Shown: positions 14,998 through 23,608, numbered from the stretch's first letter. The stretch: 26,431 bases of DNA from JAJXWB01 sp047605445 (GCA_047605445.1 JASGFP010000050.1:1-26431), one strand, 5' to 3'. Numbers and translations are program-made. The notes: generated by a model from the letters alone, not told the origin.

Positions 14998-15938
14998 GCG
15001 CCGCGAAATCGGCCGACGCGATCGCGCTCTTTCTCGATATGATCGCCGCCGAGCGCGGCGCGGCGCGCAACACGATCGAAGCCTACCGCCGCGATCTCGC
15101 CGATTATTCCGGTTTTCTCGCAAAACGCGGCGCGAGCCCGACGACCGCGGACACCGCCACGATTCGCCAATATCTCAGCGACCTGCAGAAGCGCGGCATG
15201 GAGGCCTCGTCCTCCGCGCGAAAACTGTCCTCGATCCGGCAGCTCCATCGCTTTCTCGTGGCGGAAAATCTGCGCGGCGACGATCCGGCGGCCATTCTGG
15301 AAGGGCCCCGCCGCGCGCCCGCTGCGCCGAAAGTGCTGAGCCTCGATCAGGTCGACGCGCTCATCGAATCCGCCCGCGCCGCTGTCGATGCGCCCGACTT
15401 GTCGCCGACGCAGAAGATGCGCGCCGCGCGGCTCTACGCGCTGGTCGAACTGCTCTACGCCACCGGCCTGCGCGTCTCCGAACTCGTCGCCCTGCCCAAG
15501 TCCGCCGCGCGCACGAAAGAGGCTTTCATCAATGTGCGCGGCAAGGGCGGCCGCGACCGGCTCGTGCCGCTGACGCCGGCTGCGCGCGACTCCATCGCGG
15601 CCTTCCGCGAGGCGATGAAAATCGCCGCGCCGCCGCTGCTCGAATCGAAATGGCTCTTTCCCTCGGACGGCGAGAGCGGCCACCTGACCCGGCAAGCCTT
15701 CGCCCGCGACCTCAAGTCGCTGGCGACAGGCGTCGGCATAAGCGCAGCGTCGATCAGCCCGCACGTCCTGCGCCACGCCTTCGCCAGCCACCTGCTGCAG
15801 AACGGCGCGGACCTGCGCATCGTGCAGGAACTGCTCGGCCACGCCGACATTTCGACGACGCAGATTTACACGCATGTGCTGGACGAGCGCACGAAGGCCA
15901 TGGTGCGCGACCTGCATCCGTTGGGGGACGAGAGCTGA
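14994..15938 (+). CDS. xerD: Site-specific tyrosine recombinase XerD
   Basis: The 314-residue tyrosine recombinase acts with XerC at dif to resolve chromosome dimers at division. The N-terminal SAM-like DNA-binding domain covers about residues 5-95 (FLDMIAAERGAARNTIEAYRRDL). The catalytic domain has the Arg in YATGLRVSELVAL, the Lys-containing beta-hairpin NVRGKGGRDRLVPL, HVLRHAFASHLL (H-x-x-R), LLGHADISTTQIYTHV with the second His and nucleophile Tyr. The position beside accA and opposite aroK, and the family-typical sequence, mark it as the housekeeping enzyme and not a phage or integron integrase. Its ATG overlaps the stop of the small membrane protein by four bases. Confidence 0.93.
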   Translation: MSAAKSADAIALFLDMIAAERGAARNTIEAYRRDLADYSGFLAKRGASPTTADTATIRQYLSDLQKRGMEASSSARKLSSIRQLHRFLVAENLRGDDPAAILEGPRRAPAAPKVLSLDQVDALIESARAAVDAPDLSPTQKMRAARLYALVELLYATGLRVSELVALPKSAARTKEAFINVRGKGGRDRLVPLTPAARDSIAAFREAMKIAAPPLLESKWLFPSDGESGHLTRQAFARDLKSLATGVGISAASISPHVLRHAFASHLLQNGADLRIVQELLGHADISTTQIYTHVLDERTKAMVRDLHPLGDES

Positions 15939-16062
15939 GCGCGTCCTGACCGCCGCGCGCTGAACTTGACTTGGACGCCCCTTGTAGCCAGTTTCGCGCC
16001 GCACCCGGCGGGGAGGCCACGGGAGCCAGATTTCAGGCGCGCGCGCCGCAACCCGATCCCCC

Positions 16063-17019
16063 ATGGTTTCCTATCTCGATTTTGAAAAGCCGGTCGCCGA
16101 ACTCGAAGCCAAGGTCGAGGAATTGCGCGCCGTCGCCGCAAAGGGCGGCGCCGTCTCGATCGGCGAGGAACTGACCAAGCTCGAGACCAAGGCTGCGAGG
16201 GCGCTGGCCGATCTCTATCGCGACCTCACCCCGTGGCAGAAGACTCTGGTCGCCCGCCATCCGCAGCGCCCCCGCTTTCTCGACTACGCCAAGGCGCTGA
16301 TCGCCGAATTCACGCCGCTCGCCGGCGACCGCGCCTATGCCGAGGACGCGGCGATCGTCGGCGGCTTCGGCCGGTTCCGCGGCGAACCGGTCTGCGTGAT
16401 CGGGCAGGAGAAGGGCAACGACACCAAGAGCCGACTCGAGCACAATTTCGGCATGGCCCGGCCGGAGGGTTACCGCAAGGCGGTGCGCCTGATGGAGCTC
16501 GCCGACCGCTTCGACCTGCCCGTCCTCTGCCTGGTGGACACGGCGGGCGCCTTCCCGGGCGTCGACGCGGAGGAACGCGGCCAGGCGGAGGCCATCGCCC
16601 GTTCGACCGACGCGTCGCTGGCTTTGGGCGTGCCCAATGTGGCGGTCGTGGTGGGCGAAGGCGGGTCTGGCGGCGCGGTAGCCATCGCCAGCTGCAACCG
16701 CGTCATCATGCTCGAAAATTCGATCTATACGGTGGCCTCGCCCGAGGCCTCGGCTTCCATCCTGTGGCGCGACTCCGGCCGGGCGCAGGATGCGGCGACC
16801 AACATGAAGATCACCGCCCAAGATTTGCTCAAGTTCGGCATTATCGACACCATTGTCTCGGAGCCGGTCGGCGGAGCGCATCGCGACCCCGACGCAGCGA
16901 TCCAGGCGACGGGCGCGGCCATTTCCGCGGCTTTCGCCGGATTGGCGGGCCTCTCCCGCGACGAATTGCGCGCCGCGCGCGCCGACAAGTTTCTGGCCAT
17001 GGGCCGCAAAGCCCTGTAA
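16063..17019 (+). CDS. accA: Acetyl-CoA carboxylase carboxyltransferase subunit alpha
   Basis: AccA with AccD forms the carboxyltransferase of acetyl-CoA carboxylase, which transfers CO2 from carboxybiotin to acetyl-CoA to make malonyl-CoA, the first step of fatty acid synthesis. The 318-residue length is standard. The sequence shows the N-terminal helical part MVSYLDFEKPVAELEAKVEEL, then VARHPQRPRFLDYA, IGQEKGNDTKSRLEHNFGMA, PEGYRKAVRLMELADRF, and the crotonase-fold segments DTAGAFPGVDAEERGQAEAIA and GEGGSGGAVAIA. The final region SPEASASILWRDSGRAQDAA is also typical. The ATG at 16063 has no strong ribosome site. It follows xerD by 124 bases. Confidence 0.97.
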   Translation: MVSYLDFEKPVAELEAKVEELRAVAAKGGAVSIGEELTKLETKAARALADLYRDLTPWQKTLVARHPQRPRFLDYAKALIAEFTPLAGDRAYAEDAAIVGGFGRFRGEPVCVIGQEKGNDTKSRLEHNFGMARPEGYRKAVRLMELADRFDLPVLCLVDTAGAFPGVDAEERGQAEAIARSTDASLALGVPNVAVVVGEGGSGGAVAIASCNRVIMLENSIYTVASPEASASILWRDSGRAQDAATNMKITAQDLLKFGIIDTIVSEPVGGAHRDPDAAIQATGAAISAAFAGLAGLSRDELRAARADKFLAMGRKAL

Positions 17020-17195
17020 GCCCGGAAGGCTCGATAACGCGGCGTTAACCGCGACGGAAAAAGGCGCCCCCCGTTGGTAACAGGCGCTTAGGGATAACGG
17101 ACGTAAACCGGTCTGGCGGGCCGATGTGCGACAGGGCCCGCCGCGGCGTCGAGAGAACGACCGCCGCCGCAACGAACAGGGGACGCGACAGGCGT

Positions 17196-18467
17196 ATGAA
17201 AGTCCGGCCGAACTTCACCCTTCCGCGCCTTGCCGCCTTTGGCGCTGTCGCCGTTCTCGGCGCGGGCCTCGCCGCCTGCAACGATCCGGGCGCCCGTTCC
17301 AACGCTCGCGCCTGGAAGCCGATCCCCTCCGACACACTGTCGCTGATGGCCTCCAAGGACACCGACGCCCACGAGCCCATCGTCATCCGCACCTACAAGA
17401 AGGAATCGGAGCTCGAAATCTGGAAGCGCCGCAAGACCGACGGCAAATATGCGCTTCTCAAGACCTATCCGATGTGCCGCTGGTCCGGCCAGCTCGGCCC
17501 CAAGACCCGCGAAGGCGACCGCCAGGTGCCGGAGGGCTTCTATTCCATTTCACCTGGCCAGATGAACCCGAATTCGAATTATTACCTGTCGTTCAACGTC
17601 GGCTATCCCAACGCCTACGACCGCGCGCTCGGGCGCTCGGGCGGCATGATCATGGTGCACGGCGATTGCTCGTCGGCCGGCTGCTTCTCGATGACCGACA
17701 ACCAGATCGGCGAAATCTACGCGGTCGCGCGCGAGGCGTTCGGCGGCGGCCAGCGTGAAATCCAGATGCAGTCCTACCCCTTCCGCATGACCGCGGAAAA
17801 TCTGGCCAAGCACCGCCTCGACCCGAACATGCCGTTCTGGAAACAGCTCAAGGACGGTTCGGACCATTTCGAAGTCACCAAGCTCGAACCCAAGGTCAAC
17901 GTCTGCGGCCGGCGCTACGTGTTCGACGCCTCCGGGCAGAATGGCGCCCGCATCGACCCCAACGCCGCCTGCCCGCCCCTGACTGTCGACCCGCAGATCA
18001 AGTCTCTGGTCGCGGAGAAGGAAAGCCACGATTCCGCAAAGGTCGCGGAACTCATCTCCAAAGGCGTCCGCCCGATCCAGGTGAAATACGCCGACGGCGG
18101 CCAGAATCCGGCTTTCGCCCATGTCGAGATGGTAAGCCGCCCCGAGGCGCTGGCCGAGGCGCCGATCGAAATTCCGATGGACGCGCCGAAAGGCAAGAAG
18201 GCGACGTCCAAATTTGCCGCCGCCAAGCCGATCAAGGATATCCAGCCGGACGCCGCCGTTCAGGAAACCGTCGCCGCCAAGGCGCCGGAACCTGCCCAGC
18301 CGCCTGTCGCCATGGCGGCGGCGACCCCGGGCGCGCGCGACATGATCGGCCGCTGGCTCGGCATGAACAATGCCGAGAAAAAGCCTGAAGCGCCGGCGGC
18401 TGTCCCTGCAATACCGGCCACGATCCCGGTGACCGATCCGGACAAGCCGACCAGATCAAGAAATTAG
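17196..18467 (+). CDS. YafK-type L,D-transpeptidase family lipoprotein
   Basis: A 423-residue envelope protein. The N-terminus MKVRPNFTLPRLAAFGAV.. ends in a lipobox (LAAC, acylated C28), so it is probably a lipoprotein. Residues about 60-200 form a YkuD-like catalytic domain: YALLKTYPMCRWSGQLGPKTREGDRQVPEG, then H155 and C163 in VHGDCSSAGCFSM. This is the YafK pattern, linked in E. coli to L,D-transpeptidase or amidase activity on murein-bound lipoprotein. The C-terminal third (about 320-423) is Ala/Pro/Lys-rich and probably disordered. The start at 17196 is preferred because it begins the lipoprotein signal; the in-frame ATG at 17124 adds 24 basic residues. It is convergent with the SDR gene. 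Confidence 0.85.
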   Translation: MKVRPNFTLPRLAAFGAVAVLGAGLAACNDPGARSNARAWKPIPSDTLSLMASKDTDAHEPIVIRTYKKESELEIWKRRKTDGKYALLKTYPMCRWSGQLGPKTREGDRQVPEGFYSISPGQMNPNSNYYLSFNVGYPNAYDRALGRSGGMIMVHGDCSSAGCFSMTDNQIGEIYAVAREAFGGGQREIQMQSYPFRMTAENLAKHRLDPNMPFWKQLKDGSDHFEVTKLEPKVNVCGRRYVFDASGQNGARIDPNAACPPLTVDPQIKSLVAEKESHDSAKVAELISKGVRPIQVKYADGGQNPAFAHVEMVSRPEALAEAPIEIPMDAPKGKKATSKFAAAKPIKDIQPDAAVQETVAAKAPEPAQPPVAMAAATPGARDMIGRWLGMNNAEKKPEAPAAVPAIPATIPVTDPDKPTRSRN

Positions 18468-18486
18468 GCTTGGACGCGTGACCTCG

Positions 18487-18518
18487 GAGCCAACTCGCGC
18501 GCCGAGCGCGGTCGGCTC
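18487..18518. terminator. Possible hairpin between two convergent genes
   Basis: GAGCC (18487-18491) can pair with GGCTC (18514-18518), with an alternative inner stem GCCGA (18501-18505)/TCGGC (18512-18516), in the 59-base gap between convergent stops. No U tract is present, so this is weak. Confidence 0.25.
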
Positions 18519-18526
18519 GTCGGCCG

Positions 18527-19273
18527 TCAACGCCCGCCGGTGACGTCGAGAATGGCGCCCGCCACATACGACGCCGCGTCCGACAGCAGCCAGACCGTCG
18601 CTTCCGCCACCTCCTCGGGCGCGCCTTCGCGCCCGATGGGAACTGTTTTTCCGAGCCTTTCGGCCCGGTCGGGGGCGCCCATGGCCGCGTGGATATCGGT
18701 GGCGATCATGCCGGGCCGGATCGCATTGACCCGGACGCCTTCCGGGGCAAGCTCCTTCGACAGGCCGTAGGTCAGCGTGTCCATGGAGCCCTTGGACGCC
18801 GCATAATCCACGCCCTCGCCGGGCATGCCGATCCGCGCGGCGGCCGACGACATGTTGACGATGACCCCGCCCTTGCCGCCCCGGCTCCGCGACATGCGCC
18901 GCGCGGCCTCCCTGGCGCCATAGAGCGCGCCCAGCACGTTGATCTCCACCAAGCGCGCGATCTCCGCCGGATCCTTGTCGGCGAGCTTGCCGACCTGCGT
19001 GCCGACGCCTGCATTGTTGACGAAGCCGTCGACCGGGCCGAAGGCCTTCTCCGTCGCGTCGAAGGCGCGCGAAACATCCTCGAGCCTGGCGGCGTCGGCC
19101 TTGATCGCCAACCCCTTGCCGCCGGCGGCCGCCACCGCCGCGACAGTCTCCTGCGCAGCCTTGTCGTTTGCGACGTAGGTGAGCGCGACATTCCAGCCGC
19201 GTTTGCCCGCGAGAACAGCGACCGCGCGGCCGATGCCGCGGCTGCCGCCGGTGACGAGAATGGTCTTGCTCAT
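18527..19273 (-). CDS. SDR family NAD(P)-dependent oxidoreductase
   Basis: A 248-residue classical short-chain dehydrogenase/reductase. The cofactor-binding TGGSRGIG is at residues 8-15, the structural NNAG follows in VDGFVNNAGVG, the catalytic Ser lies in VNMSSAAARIG and the Tyr-Lys pair in YAASK, and the C-terminus is the usual SYVAGAILDVTGG. It is most like the glucose-1-dehydrogenase/3-oxoacyl-ACP-reductase group, whose substrates vary widely. Its ATG overlaps the hemD stop (ATGA), so it is the third gene of a hemC-hemD-SDR unit. That coupling suggests co-expression with tetrapyrrole synthesis, but a heme-related reaction is not established. Related genomes often have a mitofilin/HemX-like gene in this position. 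Confidence 0.93.
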   Translation of the reverse strand: MSKTILVTGGSRGIGRAVAVLAGKRGWNVALTYVANDKAAQETVAAVAAAGGKGLAIKADAARLEDVSRAFDATEKAFGPVDGFVNNAGVGTQVGKLADKDPAEIARLVEINVLGALYGAREAARRMSRSRGGKGGVIVNMSSAAARIGMPGEGVDYAASKGSMDTLTYGLSKELAPEGVRVNAIRPGMIATDIHAAMGAPDRAERLGKTVPIGREGAPEEVAEATVWLLSDAASYVAGAILDVTGGR

Positions 19274-19992
19274 GCGTCGCCTGCCCTGTTTCGCGCGGTT
19301 TCGATCCGCGCGAGTTGTTCGAACATCGAATCTTCGTTCGGCTGCGCCGCGACCGCAACCTCGAGGCCTGCGGCAATCAGCGGCTCGGCCGCGTCGCGCG
19401 AAATCGCGATGTGCGCCAGACCCCTCAATTTGCCCGCCAAACCCGCGCGCAGCGCCAGATCGAGAAACACCGCCGCGCTGCGCTGCGAATAGTGCAGGAC
19501 AGCGGCGCCGCCAGCGCGCAGCGCTTCGGCGGCCGCCGCGGGCAGCGCATTGGCCGCTTCCGCCGCGTAGGTTTCCACGACGGCCAATGCGAATGGCGGA
19601 GCGAGCGCAGCCTCCAGATCGGGCTTGCGATCACGGCCGGCGAAATAGAGCAGCCTGGCGCCGCGCGGCAGGGCGCGGGACGCAGCCGCGGCGAGTTCGA
19701 CGGCATTGGCCGCGACCGCCGACGCGGCGGCAAACCCGGCGCTGCGCGCGGCCTCGGCCGTCCGGCCGCCGACGACGAGCAGCTTCGCAGCCAGAAACGG
19801 AGCGAGCCGCGCAGGCTGGCCGAAGGCATGCGCGCTCGTGGCGACGACTGCGTCGAACCCGCCGTCCGGCGCTGCGAAATCGAGAGCCCTGATGACCAGA
19901 ACGGGCGCGACGATGGCCGGATGCCCGGTCGCCGCAAGCCGCGCCGCCGTGCGGCGCGCATCCTCGGCGGCCCGGACGACCAGGACTTTCAT
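19270..19992 (-). CDS. hemD: Uroporphyrinogen-III synthase
   Basis: HemD inverts ring D of hydroxymethylbilane and closes the macrocycle, giving uroporphyrinogen III, the branch point to heme, chlorophyll and cobalamin. The 240-residue Ala-rich sequence is diverged, as is normal for this family. It keeps the overall plan: MKVLVVRAAEDARRTAARLAATG, VVATSAHAF, LLVVGGRTAEAARSAGF, LLYFAGRDRKPDLEAAL, AVLHYSQRSAAVFLDLA and AHIAISRDAAEPL. The identification is supported by position: its ATG overlaps the hemC stop by four bases, and its own stop overlaps the next gene. The product feeds the cobalamin branch in which CobS/CobT act. Confidence 0.92.
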   Translation of the reverse strand: MKVLVVRAAEDARRTAARLAATGHPAIVAPVLVIRALDFAAPDGGFDAVVATSAHAFGQPARLAPFLAAKLLVVGGRTAEAARSAGFAAASAVAANAVELAAAASRALPRGARLLYFAGRDRKPDLEAALAPPFALAVVETYAAEAANALPAAAAEALRAGGAAVLHYSQRSAAVFLDLALRAGLAGKLRGLAHIAISRDAAEPLIAAGLEVAVAAQPNEDSMFEQLARIETARNRAGDA

Positions 19993-20918
19993 GCTTTGGC
20001 GGCGAGAACGCCAGCCGGCAGGCGGTCGAGAATGGCGCGGCCCGCATCCGCGCCGAGCTTGGCGGCGTCCGGAACAGGCCCTTCGCGCGAATCGTCGAAG
20101 GCTTCCGATCCATCAATGCGCAGGACGGAGCCGGAGAAGACGACCCGGCCGCCAACGATCCGCGCATGGCCGGCGATCGGCGTGCGGCACGAGCCGTCGA
20201 GCGCATGGAGAAAGGCGCGCTCAGCCTGCAGCGCGACGCCCGTGTCATGATCGAGCACGCCCGCAATGCGCGTGCGCGTGAGATGGTCGTCGCTGCGCAC
20301 GCTGATCGCAATCGCGCCTTGCCCCACCGCCGGCAGGAACTGGTCGATTTCCAGCACCGTCGTCGCGTGCTGCGCGAGGCCGAGCCGCTTGAGGCCGGCG
20401 AGCGCCAGCAGCGTCGCGTCGATTTCGCCGGCTTCCGCCTTGCGCAGCCGCGTCTCGACATTGCCACGCAACAGGGGCGTCTCGAAATCGGGTCGCCGCC
20501 GCTTCAGTTGCGCGGCGCGGCGCAGCGAGGCCGTTCCCACCCGCGCGCCCTTCGGCAGGGCGGCGATGTCAGGCGCGCGCGGAGAGATCAGCGCATCGCG
20601 CACATCCTCGCGCGGCAGGTAGCCGCCGACGTCGAGACCCTCGGGCAATAGCGTCGGCAGATCCTTGGCCGAATGCACGGCGATGTCGATCTCGCCGGCG
20701 AGCTGGGCGATATCCAGCTCTTTTGTGAACAGCCCCTTGCCGCCGGCTTCCGACAGCGGCCGGTCGACGATGGCGTCGCCCGTCGTCTTGATGATGACGA
20801 GCTCGATCCTGTCCTCGTGGATGTCGTGCAGCGCCGCCAGCCTGCGCCGCGTCTCGCGCGCCTGGGCCAGCGCCAGCGGACTGCCGCGCGTGCCGATTCT
20901 GAGGAAAGCTGCGCTCAT
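19989..20918 (-). CDS. hemC: Hydroxymethylbilane synthase (porphobilinogen deaminase)
   Basis: HemC polymerises four porphobilinogens into hydroxymethylbilane in the cytoplasm. The 309-residue protein contains IGTRGSPLALAQA near the start, GGKGLFTKELD, the catalytic Asp D86 in VHSAKDLPT, GTASLRRAAQL, RGNVETRLRK and LALAGLKRLGL. C244 in DGSCRTPIAG carries the dipyrromethane cofactor. The ATG at 20918 is the family start; the open frame continues upstream into the antisense of tsaD, which is not coding. It is the first gene of the hemC-hemD-SDR unit and is divergent from tsaD across 93 bases. Confidence 0.96.
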   Translation of the reverse strand: MSAAFLRIGTRGSPLALAQARETRRRLAALHDIHEDRIELVIIKTTGDAIVDRPLSEAGGKGLFTKELDIAQLAGEIDIAVHSAKDLPTLLPEGLDVGGYLPREDVRDALISPRAPDIAALPKGARVGTASLRRAAQLKRRRPDFETPLLRGNVETRLRKAEAGEIDATLLALAGLKRLGLAQHATTVLEIDQFLPAVGQGAIAISVRSDDHLTRTRIAGVLDHDTGVALQAERAFLHALDGSCRTPIAGHARIVGGRVVFSGSVLRIDGSEAFDDSREGPVPDAAKLGADAGRAILDRLPAGVLAAKA

Positions 20919-20951
20919 TCCCGCCGATCCGTTTGCCGTATCCCTCGCTCG

Positions 20952-20979
20952 ACTATAGGTTGCGCCACGACGATGCAAG
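20952..20979 (-). promoter_or_regulatory. Candidate hemC promoter
   Basis: On the minus strand CTTGCA (20979-20974) and TATAGT (20957-20952) are 16 bases apart, and the -10 lies 33 bases before the hemC ATG. The -10 is a good match and the spacing is slightly short. The region is shared with divergent tsaD. Confidence 0.35.
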
Positions 20980-21011
20980 ATTGCGCCTCGGCGCGAAACA
21001 GGCGCTGATTC

Positions 21012-22070
21012 ATGCTGGTTCTGGGTATCGAGACGACCTGCGACGAAACCTCCGCCGCACTGGTCCGCAAACGCATGGACGGCGCCGGCGAAATTCTCGC
21101 CAACGAGGTGATGAGCCAGATAGCGCAGCACGCGGCCTATGGCGGCGTGGTGCCCGAAATCGCCGCCCGCGCCCATGTCGACTATCTCGACCATCTCGTG
21201 CGCCGCGCGCTCCAGCGCGCCAACGTGACGCTCGACCAGGTCGACGCCATCGCCGCCTCCGCCGGCCCTGGCCTGATCGGCGGCCTGCTGGTCGGCCTCA
21301 CCGCCGGCAAGGCGCTGGCGTGGGCGGCCAACAAGCCGTTCGTCGGCGTCAATCATCTCGAGGCCCATGCGCTGACCGCGCGCCTGACGGATGCGCAGGC
21401 CTTTCCCTACATCGTCCTGCTCGTGTCCGGCGGCCACACGCAATTGCTGGAAGTGCGCGGCGTCGGCGATTACCGCCGCCTCGGCTCGACCATCGACGAC
21501 GCCATCGGCGAGGCCTTCGACAAGGTCGGCAAGCTGCTCGGCCTGCCCTATCCCGGCGGCCCGAATGTCGAGAAGGCCGCCGTCGACGGCGATCCCGAGC
21601 GCTTCGCCCTGCCGCGCCCGATGTTCGGACGGCCCGATCCCGATTTCTCGCTGTCCGGCCTCAAGACGGCCGTGCGCAACGAGGCCGCCAAGATCGCGCC
21701 GCTGACGAAGACCGATGTCGCCGATCTCTGCGCATCCTTCCAGGCCTCGGTCGTGGACGTCATCATCGACCGCACCCGCGCGGCGCTGCGCGTCTCGCGC
21801 GAGACGGGCTCGAAGCCGACCGCGCTCGTCGTCGCGGGCGGCGTGGCCGCCAACGGCGCAATCCGCCGCGCGCTCGCACGCTTCTGCGGCGAGACCGGGC
21901 TGAAACTCGTGACGCCGCCGGCGGAATTATGCACCGACAACGGCGCCATGGTCGCATGGGTGGGAATCGAGCGGCTCGAACTCGGTCTGACCGACGATCT
22001 GACGATCGCCGCCCGCCCGCGCTGGCCGCTTGATGCTCAGGCTTCTCCGCGTCATCACGGCAAGGCGTGA
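21012..22070 (+). CDS. tsaD: tRNA N6-adenosine threonylcarbamoyltransferase TsaD
   Basis: TsaD (Gcp/YgjD) transfers the threonylcarbamoyl group to A37 of ANN-reading tRNAs, working with TsaB, TsaC and TsaE, to make t6A. The 352-residue ASKHA-fold protein starts MLVLGIETTCDETSAALV. It has the metal-binding NHLEAHALT with H115 and H119, the phosphate-binding LLVSGGHTQLL, GEAFDKVGKLLGLPYPGGP, SGLKTAVRN, VVAGGVAANGAIR and TPPAELCTDNGAMVAW. All of these are intact. It heads a same-strand run with the PLD-like gene 3 bases later. The hemC/tsaD divergent pair is an arrangement I know from Rhizobiales. Confidence 0.97.
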   Translation: MLVLGIETTCDETSAALVRKRMDGAGEILANEVMSQIAQHAAYGGVVPEIAARAHVDYLDHLVRRALQRANVTLDQVDAIAASAGPGLIGGLLVGLTAGKALAWAANKPFVGVNHLEAHALTARLTDAQAFPYIVLLVSGGHTQLLEVRGVGDYRRLGSTIDDAIGEAFDKVGKLLGLPYPGGPNVEKAAVDGDPERFALPRPMFGRPDPDFSLSGLKTAVRNEAAKIAPLTKTDVADLCASFQASVVDVIIDRTRAALRVSRETGSKPTALVVAGGVAANGAIRRALARFCGETGLKLVTPPAELCTDNGAMVAWVGIERLELGLTDDLTIAARPRWPLDAQASPRHHGKA

Positions 22071-22073
22071 GGC

Positions 22074-22625
22074 ATGGCCCGGCTGTTGTCGCTCGCCGCG
22101 ACCACGCTCGCATTCGCCGTCGCCGAGCCGCCAAGGGCTGCGCATGATCCGGCGATGGCGGGCGTAAGGCTCTACTACGGACCGTCGAAGGAAACGGCCA
22201 ACGTCGATCTGGCGGCTTTGGCGCGCGCAAAATCCTCGATCGACATGGCGGCTTACGTCCTGACCGACCGCGGAATCATCGACACGCTCGGCGAGGCGGC
22301 GCGACGCGGCGTGAAAGTGCGCATCTATCTCGACGGCGACGATATCTCGCGCAACGAGCGATCTTCGGACGCGCTGTCGGCGCTCGACGCGCTTCCGGGC
22401 GTCGTCGTGAGGCGCAAGGCGCAGGGCCGGGATTCCATGCACCTGAAATCCTATCTCATCGACCGGCGCATGCTGCGCACGGGTTCCGCCAATTTCTCCT
22501 ATTCGGGCGAGCGCTTTCAGGACAACGATGTGCTGCTGCTCGAAAGCCCCGCGCTCGCCGGCGCCTTCGCGCGCAATTTCGAATCGATCTGGGCGCGCGC
22601 CGACAACCGCGAGACGACGCGATGA
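22074..22625 (+). CDS. Secreted single-HKD phospholipase-D-like protein
   Basis: A 183-residue protein with an N-terminal hydrophobic signal-like stretch (MARLLSLAATTLAFAVAEPP). One PLD catalytic motif is complete: H123, K125 and D130 in HLKSYLIDRRML followed by GSANFS (137-142). The upstream KSSIDMAAYVLTDRGIIDTL and KVRIYLDGDD also match the fold. A single motif in about 180 residues is the Nuc-type arrangement, in which two chains dimerise to form one active site, so it may be a periplasmic nuclease or phosphodiesterase. The substrate is unknown. It is tightly placed, 3 bases after tsaD and overlapping gpsA by four bases (ATGA), in a slot where relatives often have tsaD and gpsA adjacent. 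Confidence 0.87.
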   Translation: MARLLSLAATTLAFAVAEPPRAAHDPAMAGVRLYYGPSKETANVDLAALARAKSSIDMAAYVLTDRGIIDTLGEAARRGVKVRIYLDGDDISRNERSSDALSALDALPGVVVRRKAQGRDSMHLKSYLIDRRMLRTGSANFSYSGERFQDNDVLLLESPALAGAFARNFESIWARADNRETTR

Positions 22626-23608
22626 CCGCGCCGGTCGCGGTGCTGGGCGCCGGCGCCTTCGGGACCGCGCTCGCCAATCAGGCGGCGCGCAACGGCGCGC
22701 GCGTGATCCTGTGGGCGCGCGACAAGGCGCATGTCGATGAAATGGCGCGCAAGCGCGAGAACGCGCGCCGCCTTCCGGGCGTGAAGCTCGCGGCCTCCGT
22801 CGAGCCGAGCGGCGATCTCGCCACATTGCGCGAGGCGCAGGTGGTTCTGGCTGCGACGCCCGCGCAATCATTGCGCGAGGTCGCGCGCGCCGCCGCGCCT
22901 TTCGCGCGCAACGGCGCCGACTGGCTTGTCTGCGCCAAGGGCGTCGAGCGCGGCACACATGCTTTTCTCAGCGACATCATCGCCGCCGAATTGCCTGACG
23001 CCGTCGCCTCGATCCTCTCTGGCCCGAGCTTCGCGGAAGACATAGCGGCCGGCCTGCCGACGGCGATCACGCTCGCATCGCCCGATGCGGAGCGCGCCGA
23101 GCGTCTTGGACGCCTGCTCGATTCGCCGGCCTTCCGACTCTACCGCTCGACCGACGTGCGCGGCGCGGAGATCGGCGGCGCGGCGAAGAATGTGCTCGCC
23201 ATCGCCTGCGGCATCGCCGCGGGCCGCAAGCTGGGCGCGAGCGCGGTCGCGGCGCTGACCGCGCGCGGCTTCGCCGAACTTTCCCGCTTCGGCCGCGCCT
23301 TCGGCGCACGACCGGAGACGCTGATGGGCCTCTCCGGTCTCGGCGATCTCGTGCTGACCTGTTCGTCGCTGCAATCGCGCAATTTCGCGTTCGGCCATGC
23401 GCTGGGGCGCGGACTGCCGCTCGCGGACGCAGGCGGCGGCAAGCTCGCCGAAGGCGCTTTCACCGCACGCGCGCTGGTGGAACTCGCCGTTGCGCGCGAC
23501 GTCGAAATGCCGATTTCAGCGGTTGTCGACGCCATCGTGTCGGACCAGATGAGCGTGGACGCGGCGATCGAATCCCTGTTGATGCGCCCCAAGAAATCGG
23601 AAGCCTGA
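22622..23608 (+). CDS. gpsA: NAD(P)H-dependent glycerol-3-phosphate dehydrogenase
   Basis: GpsA reduces dihydroxyacetone phosphate to sn-glycerol-3-phosphate, the backbone for phospholipid synthesis, in the cytoplasm. The 328-residue protein has the Rossmann motif GAGAFGTALA at residues 8-17, the substrate-binding LSGPSFAEDIAAGLPTA, the catalytic-Lys segment EIGGAAKNVLAIACGIA, and GLSGLGDLVLTCSSLQSRNF. The C-terminal EGAFTARALVELA is also typical. Its ATG overlaps the PLD-like gene stop, which makes the two translationally coupled. The EVE-domain gene follows 9 bases after its stop. Confidence 0.96.
   Translation: MTAPVAVLGAGAFGTALANQAARNGARVILWARDKAHVDEMARKRENARRLPGVKLAASVEPSGDLATLREAQVVLAATPAQSLREVARAAAPFARNGADWLVCAKGVERGTHAFLSDIIAAELPDAVASILSGPSFAEDIAAGLPTAITLASPDAERAERLGRLLDSPAFRLYRSTDVRGAEIGGAAKNVLAIACGIAAGRKLGASAVAALTARGFAELSRFGRAFGARPETLMGLSGLGDLVLTCSSLQSRNFAFGHALGRGLPLADAGGGKLAEGAFTARALVELAVARDVEMPISAVVDAIVSDQMSVDAAIESLLMRPKKSEA

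Noticed and set aside
14994..15938. Tyrosine recombinase as a sign of a mobile element or integron
   Set aside because: Sequence and neighbours (accA, aroK) identify housekeeping XerD; there are no attachment repeats, cassettes or phage genes.
17038..17053. CGCGG/CCGCG hairpin after accA and the TTAACC inside it as a terminator or CtrA site
   Set aside because: There is no U tract on the plus strand and only a single half-site resembling TTAACCAT, so neither reading is supported.
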